In this document: positions 43,686 through 52,612 of the stretch, piece by piece
Position numbering within the stretch: the first letter of the stretch is position 1
How the letters are laid out: every line of letters begins with the position of its first letter
NCBI GenBank assembly: GCA_021737145.1
Contig: JAIPEN010000007.1
Span: 171,956-235,955 of the forward strand
DNA: 64,000 nucleotides
From: Desulfarculaceae bacterium
GTDB taxonomy: Bacteria; Desulfobacterota; Desulfarculia; Desulfarculales; Desulfarculaceae
Reading direction: 5' to 3'
Notes under the pieces: model-generated
What the model was told of the DNA's origin: nothing
The model's input: the letters and a program-made list of their open reading frames with translations, nothing else
Databases searched by the model: none
Translations under genes and position numbers: made by a program

Positions 43686-44534
43686 TCAGGCCAATTTGCG
43701 GGCGCAACACAATAGGGAAGTGCCCAGCGGCGTCTTTGTGGAAAGCCTGGTTTCCAATTTCATAATCATGGACAGGATGGAGTTGACGGCGGGCGAGGAT
43801 GTCGTGACGCCTTCTATGACGGGCTGTGAACCGGATATGCTGCTTTCGTCGTATTTCTTCATCATTATGTAGCGCGCAATTAATGCCGGCACCAGACTAA
43901 AGCCCCAATACCGCAACTCCTCAATCTGAATTTGCGGCCCAGCCAACTCGTTGGCCAAAGTTTTCTTGTCGTACCGGCGGAAATGGCCTATCCGTGAATC
44001 GAAAGCGCAGTAAAAGGCCGGCAGGGCGGGCACATTCAGTATGATTCTGCCCCCCGGCCTAAGGTGGAACAAGATCGCGTCTAAAAATTCTCTTGTGTCT
44101 TCAATATGTTCCAGTACGTCGAACAGCAGTAAAAAATCATAACGGCCGGCAAATTGTGGCTCGCGCTGTAATACGTCATAACAATAGAGATCGCCTCTGC
44201 CGGACTCGCATCGTTCAAGCCCCCCCAGTGCCAGGTCGGCGATATCTACTTGCCACGCGGAACAAGACTCGATCTGGCTCCTGACCACGCCGTGGCCCCC
44301 GCCAACATCCAATACCATTGCCGGCTTCATCAAATCGACCCCAAGGCTGCCAAGCATGTCCTTGGCTGCCCTGAATCTCCACTCCATCCAAAAATGGTTT
44401 TGCTTTACAGTGTCGTACCAGTCTTCTTCGAAGTCACCATCATGTGGAGTTGAAAGCATGGATATGGTCGGACGTTCCCGCAGGCCGGCGGGAGCCGATG
44501 GATTAGCGGTGTTTTTCATGTTATCTTGATCCAT
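43686..44534 (-). CDS. Class I SAM-dependent methyltransferase
   Basis: 282 residues. SAM motif I is VLDVGGGHGVVRSQIES, with DFLLLFDVLEHIEDTREFL and LRPGGRIILNVPAL as in Methyltransf_12/23 domains. The N-terminus (ISMLSTPHDGDFEEDWYDTVKQNHFWMEWRF) resembles methyltransferases of glycan loci that act on lipid-linked sugars. The C-terminal RYIMMKKYDESS stretch is amphipathic. The GC content appears lower than in most neighbours. It faces the polytopic membrane protein gene convergently. Confidence 0.82.
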   Translation of the reverse strand: MDQDNMKNTANPSAPAGLRERPTISMLSTPHDGDFEEDWYDTVKQNHFWMEWRFRAAKDMLGSLGVDLMKPAMVLDVGGGHGVVRSQIESCSAWQVDIADLALGGLERCESGRGDLYCYDVLQREPQFAGRYDFLLLFDVLEHIEDTREFLDAILFHLRPGGRIILNVPALPAFYCAFDSRIGHFRRYDKKTLANELAGPQIQIEELRYWGFSLVPALIARYIMMKKYDESSISGSQPVIEGVTTSSPAVNSILSMIMKLETRLSTKTPLGTSLLCCARKLA

Positions 44535-44744
44535 GGCGAGGATCTCTGATCTTTAATCATGCTAAGCTGGCCGCACTCTACCACTTGTGGACCGAGCTTG
44601 GCGATCCAGGTTGCAAGGCTGTATTTCCCTAAAATTATTTTTGGTTATTCGAAGTGTCAGGATTGTGGCCCCTTGAGCCCCATCCGAACGCCAACCATCT
44701 CCAGCATCGGCCGGGGATGGGCGCCTGCGTCCGTTGAGGCCGGA

Positions 44745-45611
44745 CTATTCACCCCACTGAAAACGGCTCATAAGGGTTTGGCCGATTATTTGGTTGGCCC
44801 GGTTCTTCTGCTCATCGCTTAAAACCTCCCGCCATTCATCCGGATTGCCCTTTCTGAAATGAACCTCTTGGTCGCGTTTGATTTCAGGAAACTTCAAGCG
44901 GGCGGCGGGAATATCGAAAAACTCCAGTAACTCCACCATGTAATCCTGGGGATTCGCCACCAGGTTTTCGTACTGGGTGATTTTTATGTCCAGGCCGAAC
45001 TTCTTGCTGTCGGCTGCTTCCAGCCACTGGTTGGTCCATTCGACCAGCAGGGGAAGCCACGAGTCGATTCCCCAGTCGATTTTGTCGGGCAACTCCATCT
45101 GGAAAAAATTGTCCGGCAACTCGGGATAAATAAACGCGTGGGTTTCAACGCTATCGTTAAAAGTGCCGAGATAATGCACATAAGAGAGCAAGGCTTGGCG
45201 CATGTCTCTTATATGACAGACCAAGCGGTCCATGTAGCGCGATATGTGATAGAGGTTTATTTCGCTGGCGGGAAAGTGGTCCTGGGAAACATGGTTGCCC
45301 CGCGCAAATTGGATCACCCTGGGGAAATTGACTTTATCGTAAGGAAAGTACTGGTCGGATAGCACCATCTTTTTGACCTGCAACCCTTGGCTGAAAAGGG
45401 CTGACAAGTAATAGGTGCCGGATTTGGGCATGGTGGTTATCAGAATGGGATTGACTTTTATATTGGCCAACTGCTCGCGCAGGTCGTTGCGCTCTTTGAG
45501 ACATTGATCGTAATCTGATTTTAACTGCGCATATTTCTTGTTCAACTGGTGAAGCGAGGTGTTGGGTCGCCTTGATTTCATGATCTCACGGTGCTTGTTC
45601 ACTTTAGACAT
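44745..45611 (-). CDS. Sulfotransferase-domain protein
   Basis: 288 residues. A roughly 45-residue N-terminal coiled coil (NKKYAQLKSDYDQCLKERND) precedes a PAPS-dependent sulfotransferase fold. The phosphosulfate loop is TTMPKSGTYYL, and the 3-phosphate-binding Arg/Ser segment is CHIRDMRQALLSYVHYL. It should move sulfate from PAPS to a glycan or small acceptor. The start at 45611 (MSKVNK) is chosen because the longer frame to 46256 has no sulfotransferase homology and unusual composition. Sulfation fits a surface glycan. Confidence 0.82.
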   Translation of the reverse strand: MSKVNKHREIMKSRRPNTSLHQLNKKYAQLKSDYDQCLKERNDLREQLANIKVNPILITTMPKSGTYYLSALFSQGLQVKKMVLSDQYFPYDKVNFPRVIQFARGNHVSQDHFPASEINLYHISRYMDRLVCHIRDMRQALLSYVHYLGTFNDSVETHAFIYPELPDNFFQMELPDKIDWGIDSWLPLLVEWTNQWLEAADSKKFGLDIKITQYENLVANPQDYMVELLEFFDIPAARLKFPEIKRDQEVHFRKGNPDEWREVLSDEQKNRANQIIGQTLMSRFQWGE

Positions 45612-46239
45612 CTCACTTAACCAGTTCAGATGGCGCGGACGGGCTTGCGTTTGATAAGACGGGTGCCGAGGAAGTGGGGGACAAAAGATGGGCCAGTCCG
45701 TCGAATAAATACGCCAAGTGGTCCATAACTTTAATGTTACTGTATAGCATAAATTAAGCGCCGGGTCTACAAAGCTCGGAATATGCCGGGGCGGGAGGCC
45801 GCTGGGCGCGAAGTGCGGATTATACTTTGGCGGCAAAGGGTTAGAGAAAAACGCCACCCAGACTGGAAAGGCTGGTTGTTCCATGGGAGCGAGGGCCGTG
45901 GCAGGCGCGCCATTGCAACCGTGACATTTAGGCCACAGCCGGCAATTGGAACAATCGCAACGAATTTTCATGCTACGGTTCGGGGATAAAGATCGCCCTT
46001 GACGGAGCGGGCCTTCCTCCCTAACATGGGGCAACTGCCCGCCGGGTATCAGGATAGATGCCCAGGCAAAGCGATTCCCCCGTTGGCGCGAGTTTCTGTT
46101 CAGGCCGAACGGTTTGCAGGAAACGCCTTTGAGGCCGCTTGCCGGTATTGGAGCGCACCCACTCTGGGGGGAGTATGTGCCCATTGCCTTGGGCCTGTAT
46201 TTTACAACGATCCAAGCCCGGATTATTGCAACTGATAAT
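45612..46239. other. Intergenic region between divergent sulfotransferase and carbamoyltransferase genes
   Basis: 628 bp without a supportable gene. The part at 45715-45770 is AT-rich; on the minus strand TAGACC and TATACA are 17 bases apart, a possible sulfotransferase promoter. The remainder has GC-rich, frame-open stretches (for example 45783-45989), but their translations show no domain and lack ribosome sites. Part may be decayed coding sequence. Confidence 0.45.
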
Positions 46240-48057
46240 ATGAATATCCTCGGCATATCAGCCTACTATCACGATTCGGCCGCTTGTTTGCTGCAAAGCG
46301 GCCGCATTGTGGCCGCCGCTCAGGAAGAACGCTTCACCCGCAAAAAGCATGACCACGACTATCCGGCCCAAGCCATAGAATATTGCCTGGAGGCCGGCGG
46401 CATAGGCACCGAGGACCTGGACCTGATCGTTTTTTACGACAAGCCGTTTCTCAAGTTCGAGCGTATTCTAGAGACCTACCTGGCCTTCGCCCCGGCGGGG
46501 CTTGCCAGTTTTTTGCAGGCCATGCCTCTTTGGCTCAAGGAAAAGCTCTGGCTGCCCGACATCATAAAAAAGAAGCTCGACTACAAGGGCAAGGTGTTGT
46601 TCCCCCAACATCACCAGTCCCATGCGGCCAGCGCCTTCTACCCCTCGCCCTTTGAGGAGGCGGCCTTCCTTACCCTGGACGGCGTGGGGGAGTGGACCAC
46701 CACCAGCTGGGGGGTGGGCAAGGGCAACCACATAGACATCTTGGCCGAGCTAAAGTTCCCCCATTCCCTGGGGCTGCTTTATTCGGCCTTCACCTACTTC
46801 ACCGGTTTCCGGGTCAACTCGGGTGAGTACAAGGTAATGGGCCTGGCCCCGTATGGGCAGCCCAAGTATGTCGATGTCATCCTGGACGAGCTGATGGATC
46901 TCAAGCCAGACGGCTCCTTCAAGCTGAACATGCGCTATTTCGACTACTGCGCCGGGCTCACCATGACCAACAAACGCTTTGCCGACCTTTTCGGCGGGCC
47001 GCCGCGCAAGCCCGAGAGCAAGCTCACCCAGCGGGAGATGGACCTGGCGGCCAGCGTGCAGAAGGTCACCGAAATGGCGGTCTCGCGCATCGTCAAGACC
47101 GTGGCCGAGGAGACCGGCCAGAAGAACCTGGTGATGAGCGGCGGGGTGGCGCTCAACTGCGTGGCCAATGGGCGGCTTTTGGGGGAAGGCCTTTTTGACA
47201 ATATCTGGATCCAGCCCGCCGCCGGCGACGCGGGCGGCGCCCTGGGCGCGGCCCTGTACGCCTGGCACCAGTATCTGGACAACCCCCGCGAGGTCTGCGC
47301 CGGCATGGATCACCAGGCTGGCAGCTATCTGGGCCCCGAATACAGCGAAGAGGAAATAGCCGCCTACCTGGACCGGGTGGGCGCCGAGTACCGCCGATTG
47401 GACCTGGCGGACATGCCGGCCGAGGTGGCCGGCATCCTGGCCAGCGAAAAAGTGGTGGGCTGGTTCCAGGGGCGCATGGAGTTCGGCCCCCGGGCCCTGG
47501 GCAACCGATCCATCATCGGCGACGCCAGAAGCCCCAAGATGCAACGGGTGATGAACCTGAAGATCAAGTACCGGGAGTCCTTCCGCCCCTTTGCCCCCAG
47601 CGTGTTGGCCGAGCGGGTGGGGGACTATTTCGAGATGGACGTGGCCTCGCCCTACATGCTTTTGGTGGCCGGGGTGAACCGGGATATCTGCCGCGACATG
47701 GACGAGCAGGAATGCTCCCTGTTCGGCATAGAAAAGCTCAACGTGGCCCGTTCCACGGTCCCGGCCATAACCCACGTGGACTACAGCGCCCGGGTGCAGA
47801 CGGTGCACGCGGAGACCAACCCTCTTTACCACCAGTTGATAAGCGCCTTCGATCAAAAGACCGGCTGCGGGGTTATCGTCAACACCAGCTTCAACGTGCG
47901 CGGCGAGCCCATAGTCTGCGATCCTTCCCACGCCTACACCTGCTTCATGCGCACCGAGATGGACTATCTGGTGATGGGCCCCTTCATCCTGGACAAGGTC
48001 CGGCAGCCGGATTGGCACGAGGACGGCGACTGGCGCCAGGAGTTCGAGCTGGACTGA
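46240..48057 (+). CDS. Carbamoyltransferase (NodU/CmcH family)
   Basis: 605 residues. The N-terminal Kae1/HSP70-like domain has ILGISAYYHDSAACLL, HHQSHAASAFYPSPF and MSGGVALNCVANGRL. The C-terminal carbamoyltransferase domain has GRMEFGPRALGNRSI and NTSFNVRGEPIVC. These enzymes form carbamoyl-AMP from carbamoyl phosphate and ATP and carbamoylate a hydroxyl, usually on a sugar. The ATG at 46240 lacks a clear ribosome site. It overlaps the SxtJ gene (TGATG), and DUF5989 follows, a common three-gene set in polysaccharide and natural-product loci. Confidence 0.93.
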   Translation: MNILGISAYYHDSAACLLQSGRIVAAAQEERFTRKKHDHDYPAQAIEYCLEAGGIGTEDLDLIVFYDKPFLKFERILETYLAFAPAGLASFLQAMPLWLKEKLWLPDIIKKKLDYKGKVLFPQHHQSHAASAFYPSPFEEAAFLTLDGVGEWTTTSWGVGKGNHIDILAELKFPHSLGLLYSAFTYFTGFRVNSGEYKVMGLAPYGQPKYVDVILDELMDLKPDGSFKLNMRYFDYCAGLTMTNKRFADLFGGPPRKPESKLTQREMDLAASVQKVTEMAVSRIVKTVAEETGQKNLVMSGGVALNCVANGRLLGEGLFDNIWIQPAAGDAGGALGAALYAWHQYLDNPREVCAGMDHQAGSYLGPEYSEEEIAAYLDRVGAEYRRLDLADMPAEVAGILASEKVVGWFQGRMEFGPRALGNRSIIGDARSPKMQRVMNLKIKYRESFRPFAPSVLAERVGDYFEMDVASPYMLLVAGVNRDICRDMDEQECSLFGIEKLNVARSTVPAITHVDYSARVQTVHAETNPLYHQLISAFDQKTGCGVIVNTSFNVRGEPIVCDPSHAYTCFMRTEMDYLVMGPFILDKVRQPDWHEDGDWRQEFELD

Positions 48058-48485
48058 TGGCTTTTATAGAGGAAATAAAAGACGGCATCGGCGGGCTGGA
48101 TCCGGGGCGCAAGGACCTGCGGAACCTGGGCCTGGTTTTCCTGGCCGCCTTGGGCCTTATCGCGGGGCTGATGGCCTACAAGGGCAATCCGGCCTGGCCC
48201 TGGCTGGCCGGGGCGGCGGTCCTGTTCGGGGCCTGGGGCCTTGTCTGGCCGGCTGGGCTGAGACCTCTGTACATGGTCTGGATGAGCTTGGCCCTTGTGC
48301 TGGGAGCAATGGTCTCCCGCATCATCCTGACCGTGCTGTTTTATCTGGTGGTGACTCCCATCGGCCTGGTGTTAAGGGCCATGGGCAAGGATCTATTGGA
48401 CCTCAAGCTCAAGGATCGGGAGAGCTACTGGCACCGGGACCAGGCCGGCCAATACCTCCCCGAACAAACCGAAAAGATGTATTAG
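48057..48485 (+). CDS. SxtJ-family membrane protein
   Basis: 142 residues with about four hydrophobic segments (LGLVFLAALGLIAGLMAY; WPWLAGAAVLFGAWGLVW; MVWMSLALVLGAMVSRII; LTVLFYLVVTPIGLVL). The tail is polar, with KDRESYWHRD. SxtJ proteins accompany carbamoyltransferases (named from the saxitoxin cluster) and are of unknown function. The ATG overlaps the carbamoyltransferase stop, so translation is coupled. Confidence 0.85.
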   Translation: MAFIEEIKDGIGGLDPGRKDLRNLGLVFLAALGLIAGLMAYKGNPAWPWLAGAAVLFGAWGLVWPAGLRPLYMVWMSLALVLGAMVSRIILTVLFYLVVTPIGLVLRAMGKDLLDLKLKDRESYWHRDQAGQYLPEQTEKMY

Positions 48486-48494
48486 GATCTGTAA

Positions 48495-48653
48495 ATGAGC
48501 AAACTATCCATCATGGCCGAATTCTGGGAATTCCTGCGGGTGCGCAAGAAGTTCTGGCTCTTGCCCATCGTGTTGGTCCTGGGGCTTTTGGGCGCGCTGA
48601 TTGTCCTGACGCAGGGCTCGGCGGTGGCGCCGTTCATTTACACGCTCTTTTAG
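48495..48653 (+). CDS. DUF5989 small membrane protein
   Basis: 52 residues starting MSKLSIMAEFWEFLRVRKKFW, then one hydrophobic helix (LPIVLVLGLLGALIVLTQGS) and the ending APFIYTLF. This is the DUF5989/SxtK pattern that follows SxtJ. AGGA lies seven bases before the ATG, and the gene begins nine bases after the SxtJ stop. Function unknown; probably a membrane partner of SxtJ. Confidence 0.8.
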   Translation: MSKLSIMAEFWEFLRVRKKFWLLPIVLVLGLLGALIVLTQGSAVAPFIYTLF

Positions 48654-48790
48654 GCCGGCAAAAGGCGGGCCGGGCGAGACAAAACACCCGCTCGGCCTGA
48701 AAGCGGGATCTCAACATGCGCGGAGGCGATTCGGGAAGCGCTCCGCTGATTGCGAAATGGACGTAACTGCTGGCATTTTATGGAAATTTA

Positions 48791-48821
48791 TTGACAGGCC
48801 CGCGACTTTGTGCAATAAAAT
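48791..48821 (+). promoter_or_regulatory. Candidate promoter in the gap before the heptose-like genes
   Basis: TTGACA (48791-48796) is a perfect -35 box. AATAAA begins 17 bases later (48814), and TAAAAT begins 19 bases later (48816). The tract is AT-rich. If used, the transcript would carry a leader of about 380 bases before the phosphatase gene at 49209. Confidence 0.45.
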
Positions 48822-49208
48822 ATTGCGCTTGTGTCCGAGCGGCTGACGGCTTTGCGAGGTGACCGGACATGGCTTGTTGGCAAAACCGTTGTGCTGGCGG
48901 GCATGGTCATGGAGGGCGATTCGTCCGATTGAGTTGTATGGCCGCGGGCCGGTTTTCAGGGCCCTGAAAAACGGGGTCCACGCACCAAATGAAACAAAAA
49001 GTTAATCTGAATTTGACAGTGACCCGGTTGTTGGTGAGTTGTTCGCCGGATACTCTCGGCAAATGCGAGAAGTTCTCTTTCGCGCGATAAACATGGGTGC
49101 CATGGAAGCAAGCAGACAAATCTTCAAGTCGGCAACGCAGAAGGGGAAGCGGCAAAAAGTCCGGCCTGCCGCTCCCGCGGCGCAGAGTGCCGCGTTGAAG
49201 GATTGCAG
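48822..49208 (+). other. Long untranslated leader or gap, with 6-bp stem
   Basis: Downstream of the candidate promoter, TGTCCG (48832-48837) can pair with CGGACA (48864-48869) around a 26-base loop. A 32-codon frame begins at 48869 with no recognisable product. A 60-codon frame at 49039-49221 overlaps the phosphatase start and looks non-coding. Together with 48654-48790 this makes 555 bp without a supported gene. Confidence 0.35.
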
Positions 49209-49757
49209 GTGGTCAAATTGAGGCGGGCTGTCTTCCTTGATCGGGACGGGGTGATAAACAAGCCCTTTGTCAAGGACGGCAAGTCGTACCCACCCTCCAG
49301 CCTGGAAGAGTTCGAGCTTCTCCCCGGAGTGGTCCAGGCGATCAATAATCTGAAAAGCGCCGGCTATGCCGTGGTGGTGGTGACCAACCAACCGGACGTG
49401 GCCACTGGCAAGCAAAAGCTGGAAGTGGTGGAGAGCTTTCACCGGCAGTTGAGCCAACAGGTCGATATTGATCTGATCAAGGTTTGCTACCACACCGACG
49501 GCGATGATTGCAGCTGCCGAAAACCGCGTCCGGGCATGTTGCTGGAGGCGGCGGAGGAGTTGGGCATCGATCTGGGGAAAAGCTTTCTGGTGGGAGACCG
49601 CTGGCGGGACATCGAATCAGGGCAGCGGGCGGGATGCGGGACTTTTTTCATAGACTACGGCTACGCCGAGCGCCGGCCGGAGCCTCCCTACACTGCCGTG
49701 GAGTCGCTGGCCCAGGCCAGCCGGGCCATATTGGAGACAAAAGCTGAATCCAGCTAG
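49209..49757 (+). CDS. gmhB: HAD phosphatase, heptose 1,7-bisphosphate 7-phosphatase-like
   Basis: 182 residues. The nucleophile motif is FLDRDGVIN, followed by VVVTNQPDVATG and the zinc site CYHTDGDDCSCRKPRPGM. These are hallmarks of the GmhB/HisB-N group, which removes a phosphate from heptose bisphosphate or histidinol phosphate. GTG at 49209, with AAGGA six bases upstream, is preferred to TTG at 49203. The nearby transaldolase and HldE-like fusion point to a heptose or other sugar-phosphate role rather than histidine synthesis. Confidence 0.8.
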   Translation: MVKLRRAVFLDRDGVINKPFVKDGKSYPPSSLEEFELLPGVVQAINNLKSAGYAVVVVTNQPDVATGKQKLEVVESFHRQLSQQVDIDLIKVCYHTDGDDCSCRKPRPGMLLEAAEELGIDLGKSFLVGDRWRDIESGQRAGCGTFFIDYGYAERRPEPPYTAVESLAQASRAILETKAESS

Positions 49758-49775
49758 GAGAGGGACGCAGGAACA

Positions 49776-50489
49776 ATGCAAGTAAACGGTTTGAAAGTGA
49801 AACTGTTTGCCGATGGAGCCGACACCGGCGGCATCAAGGAGATGGCCGCCAACCCGATGATTGCTGGCTTCACCACCAACCCCACCCTCATGCGCATGGC
49901 GGGGGTGGAGGATTACAAGTCCTTTGCCAAGGAAGTCTTGGGAATCGTGACCGACCGCCCGGTTTCTTTCGAGGTGTTGGCCGACGATTTCGACGAGATG
50001 GAGCGCCAAGCCAGGGAAATCGCCAGTTGGGGCTCCAACGTCAACGTCAAGATTCCGGTGACCAACACCCGGGGGGATTTCTCGGGCCCGTTGATCGAGC
50101 GGTTGACCAAGGACGGGGTGGCCGTGAACGTGACCGCCATTCTCACCCTGGACCAGGTGAGGGGCGTGGCCCAATGCCTGACCCCGGAGACCGAGGCCAT
50201 AATCTCGGTGTTCGCCGGCCGGATAGCCGACACCGGCCGCGATCCGGTGCCGGACATGAAGGAGGCGGTGGAGATACTCTCCCCCCTGCCCAAGGCCGAG
50301 CTGCTGTGGGCCTCGCCCAGGGAGCTTCTGAACATTATCCAGGCCGACGAGGTGGGGTGTCACATCATAACCGCCACCAATGACATCCTCAAAAAGCTCG
50401 CCCTGGTGGGCAAGGACCTGGGGCAATACTCCCAGGAGACGGTTCACATGTTCTGGGAAGACGCCAAAAGCGCGGGATACAGCCTATAG
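49776..50489 (+). CDS. Transaldolase family protein
   Basis: 237-residue TIM barrel of the short (TalC/fructose-6-phosphate aldolase-like) group. The Schiff-base lysine is Lys92 in VNVKIPVTNT, the N-terminal GFTTNPTLM loop is intact, and CHIITATNDILKKL ends the barrel. It could form or split sedoheptulose 7-phosphate or a related ketose phosphate. It lies between a GmhB-like phosphatase and sugar epimerases, so it probably serves precursor supply for the glycan rather than the pentose phosphate pathway. Confidence 0.85.
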   Translation: MQVNGLKVKLFADGADTGGIKEMAANPMIAGFTTNPTLMRMAGVEDYKSFAKEVLGIVTDRPVSFEVLADDFDEMERQAREIASWGSNVNVKIPVTNTRGDFSGPLIERLTKDGVAVNVTAILTLDQVRGVAQCLTPETEAIISVFAGRIADTGRDPVPDMKEAVEILSPLPKAELLWASPRELLNIIQADEVGCHIITATNDILKKLALVGKDLGQYSQETVHMFWEDAKSAGYSL

Positions 50490-50605
50490 CCCGCCGCCGC
50501 GAGGCGGCGTTTGGGCGCCCGGGCTCGAAAAAGGAAACAAGCCGCTGACCATCTGGTTGTCAGCATGAGTTTAAGACCTGCACCGACAAAAAGGGGCGAA
50601 TAACC

Positions 50606-51604
50606 ATGAAAAACGTTCTCATCACCGGCGGCGCTGGCTACGTGGGCAGCGTGCTCGTACCTCAACTGCTCGATTCCGGCTACAACGTCACCGTCTACGA
50701 CATCATGTACTACGGCTCCGATCATCTGCCCCAACACCCCAATCTGAAGGTGGTGGATGGCGATATCAGGGACACCGCAAAGCTGGCCAAGGAGTTCGAG
50801 GGCATCGATTGCGTGCTGCACCTGGCCTGCATCTCCAACGACCCCAGCTTCGACCTGGCTCCCGGCTTTTCCCAGAGCGTGAACTTCGACTGCTTCGAGC
50901 CCATGGTCATCGCGGCCAAGGAAGCCGGCGCCCAGCGCTTCATCTACTGCTCCAGCTCCTCGGTCTACGGCGTCAGCGACGCGCCCGACGTCACCGAGGA
51001 ACACCCCCTGGTGCCCCTGACCGACTACAACAAGTTCAAGGGCATGTGCGAGCCCCTGCTGTTCAAGCACCAGACCGACGATTTCACCGGGGTCACTATT
51101 CGTCCGGCCACGGTGTGCGGCTACGGTCCGCGCATGCGTTTCGACCTGTCGGTGAACATCCTCACCAACCACGCCATCACCAACAACAAGATCACCGTCT
51201 TCGGCGGAGCCCAGCTCAGGCCCAACCTGCACATCAAGGACATGGCCGACGTTTACGAGATGATGCTCGAGGTTCCCAAGGAAAAGATCGCCGGCGAGAC
51301 CTTCAACATCGGCTACCAGAACCATTCCATCATGGACATCGCCAAGATGGTGCGGGAGGTGGTGCTGGAGGAGTACCCCGAAAAGGGCGATATCGAGATC
51401 GTCACCACCGAGACCAACGACCCCCGCTCCTATCACATCAACTCGGACAAGATCAAAAGGGTCTTGGGCTACAGCCCCAAGCACAGCATCAAGGACGCGG
51501 TGCGCGACATCTGCGACGCCATGAAAAAGGACCTGCTGCCCGACAGCATGGATGATGTGAAGTACTTCAACGTCAAACTCATGAACTCCATCGGGGCAAA
51601 ATGA
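50606..51604 (+). CDS. NAD-dependent epimerase/dehydratase (extended SDR)
   Basis: 332 residues. The NAD motif is VLITGGAGYVGSVLV, the catalytic Ser is in YCSSSSVYG, and Tyr-Lys are in DYNKFKG. The C-terminal substrate domain has HIKDMADVYEMM. It belongs to the NDP-sugar 4-epimerase/4,6-dehydratase group; the exact reaction cannot be read. An AGGGG site lies eight bases before the ATG. It overlaps the next epimerase by ATGA, so the two are coupled. Confidence 0.88.
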   Translation: MKNVLITGGAGYVGSVLVPQLLDSGYNVTVYDIMYYGSDHLPQHPNLKVVDGDIRDTAKLAKEFEGIDCVLHLACISNDPSFDLAPGFSQSVNFDCFEPMVIAAKEAGAQRFIYCSSSSVYGVSDAPDVTEEHPLVPLTDYNKFKGMCEPLLFKHQTDDFTGVTIRPATVCGYGPRMRFDLSVNILTNHAITNNKITVFGGAQLRPNLHIKDMADVYEMMLEVPKEKIAGETFNIGYQNHSIMDIAKMVREVVLEEYPEKGDIEIVTTETNDPRSYHINSDKIKRVLGYSPKHSIKDAVRDICDAMKKDLLPDSMDDVKYFNVKLMNSIGAK

Positions 51605-52608
51605 GCACTCCCAAGGTTGCCCTGGTCACCGGAGGGGCCGGCTTTATCGGAAGTCACGCGGTTGACTCCCTGCTGGACCACGGCCTCGAGGTGCGGGTCA
51701 TAGACAACCTCACCGGCGGCCGGGAGCAGAACCTGAGCCACCACGCCGGCAACCCGCGGCTAAAGGCGGAGTTTCGCGACATCCGGGATTACCAGCCGGG
51801 CGATCCGCTGTTTTCCGGGGTGGACATCGTGCTGCACTTCGCGGGCATCGGGGACATCGTCCCCTCCATCGAAAAGCCGATGGAGTACATGTCGGTGAAC
51901 GCGCAGGGCACGGTGCACATGCTCGAGTGCGCCCGGCAGGCCGGGGCGGGCAAGTTCGTGTATGCCGCCAGCTCCTCCTGTTACGGACTGGCGGAGACCC
52001 CCACCAGCGAAGACCACCCCATCAATCCCCAGTACCCCTATGCCTTGAGCAAGTACCAGGGCGAGCAGGCGGTGTTTCACTGGCATAAGGTGTACGGACT
52101 TCCGGTCAACAGCATCCGCATCTTCAACGCCTACGGCACCCGCTCCCGGACCTCGGGGGCCTATGGGGCCGTTTTCGGCGTCTTCCTGAAGCAGAAGCTG
52201 GCCGGCAAGCCTTTCACCGTGGTGGGCGACGGCACCCAGACCCGCGACTTCCTCTACGTCACCGACGTGGCCAACGCCTTCAGGCTGGCGGCCTTCACCG
52301 ATTTGGTGGGCCGGGTCTGGAACCTGGGGGCCGGCGACCCCCAATCGGTGAACCGGCTGGTGGAGCTTTTGCAAGGCGAGGTGGTCCATATTCCCAAGCG
52401 TCCCGGCGAGCCGGACTGCACTTGGGCCGATATCAGCCGCATAAAGGCCGACCTGGGTTTTGAGCAACAGGTGAGCTTTGAGCAGGGCGTGCGGGAGATC
52501 CTGGCCAATATCGAATATTGGCGGGAGGCGCCCCTGTGGGACCCTGATTCCATCTCCCAAGCCACCCAAGCCTGGTTCGACGCCTTTGACGCGACAGATA
52601 AGGGTTGA
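51601..52608 (+). CDS. NDP-sugar epimerase (UDP-glucose 4-epimerase-like)
   Basis: 335 residues. The NAD motif is VTGGAGFIGSHAVD, Ser is in AASSSCYG, and Tyr-Lys are in YALSKYQGE. The segment RIFNAYGTRSR and the C-terminal DFLYVTDVANAF are typical of WbpP/GalE-like epimerases. It probably converts a UDP-hexose or UDP-uronic acid for the glycan. It starts inside the stop of the previous epimerase gene. Confidence 0.89.
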   Translation: MSTPKVALVTGGAGFIGSHAVDSLLDHGLEVRVIDNLTGGREQNLSHHAGNPRLKAEFRDIRDYQPGDPLFSGVDIVLHFAGIGDIVPSIEKPMEYMSVNAQGTVHMLECARQAGAGKFVYAASSSCYGLAETPTSEDHPINPQYPYALSKYQGEQAVFHWHKVYGLPVNSIRIFNAYGTRSRTSGAYGAVFGVFLKQKLAGKPFTVVGDGTQTRDFLYVTDVANAFRLAAFTDLVGRVWNLGAGDPQSVNRLVELLQGEVVHIPKRPGEPDCTWADISRIKADLGFEQQVSFEQGVREILANIEYWREAPLWDPDSISQATQAWFDAFDATDKG

Positions 52609-52612
52609 GCCT

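Noticed and set aside
45612..46256. N-terminal extension of the sulfotransferase to 46256
   Set aside because: The extra 215 residues have no sulfotransferase similarity and odd composition; the MSKVNK start gives a normal domain layout with a coiled coil.
48869..48967. 32-codon frame in the long gap
   Set aside because: GAGGTG lies too far from the ATG, and the product (rich in Gly, His, Arg, Cys) has no recognised features.
49039..49221. 60-codon frame overlapping the phosphatase start
   Set aside because: No ribosome site or domain; it overlaps the better-supported start at 49209.
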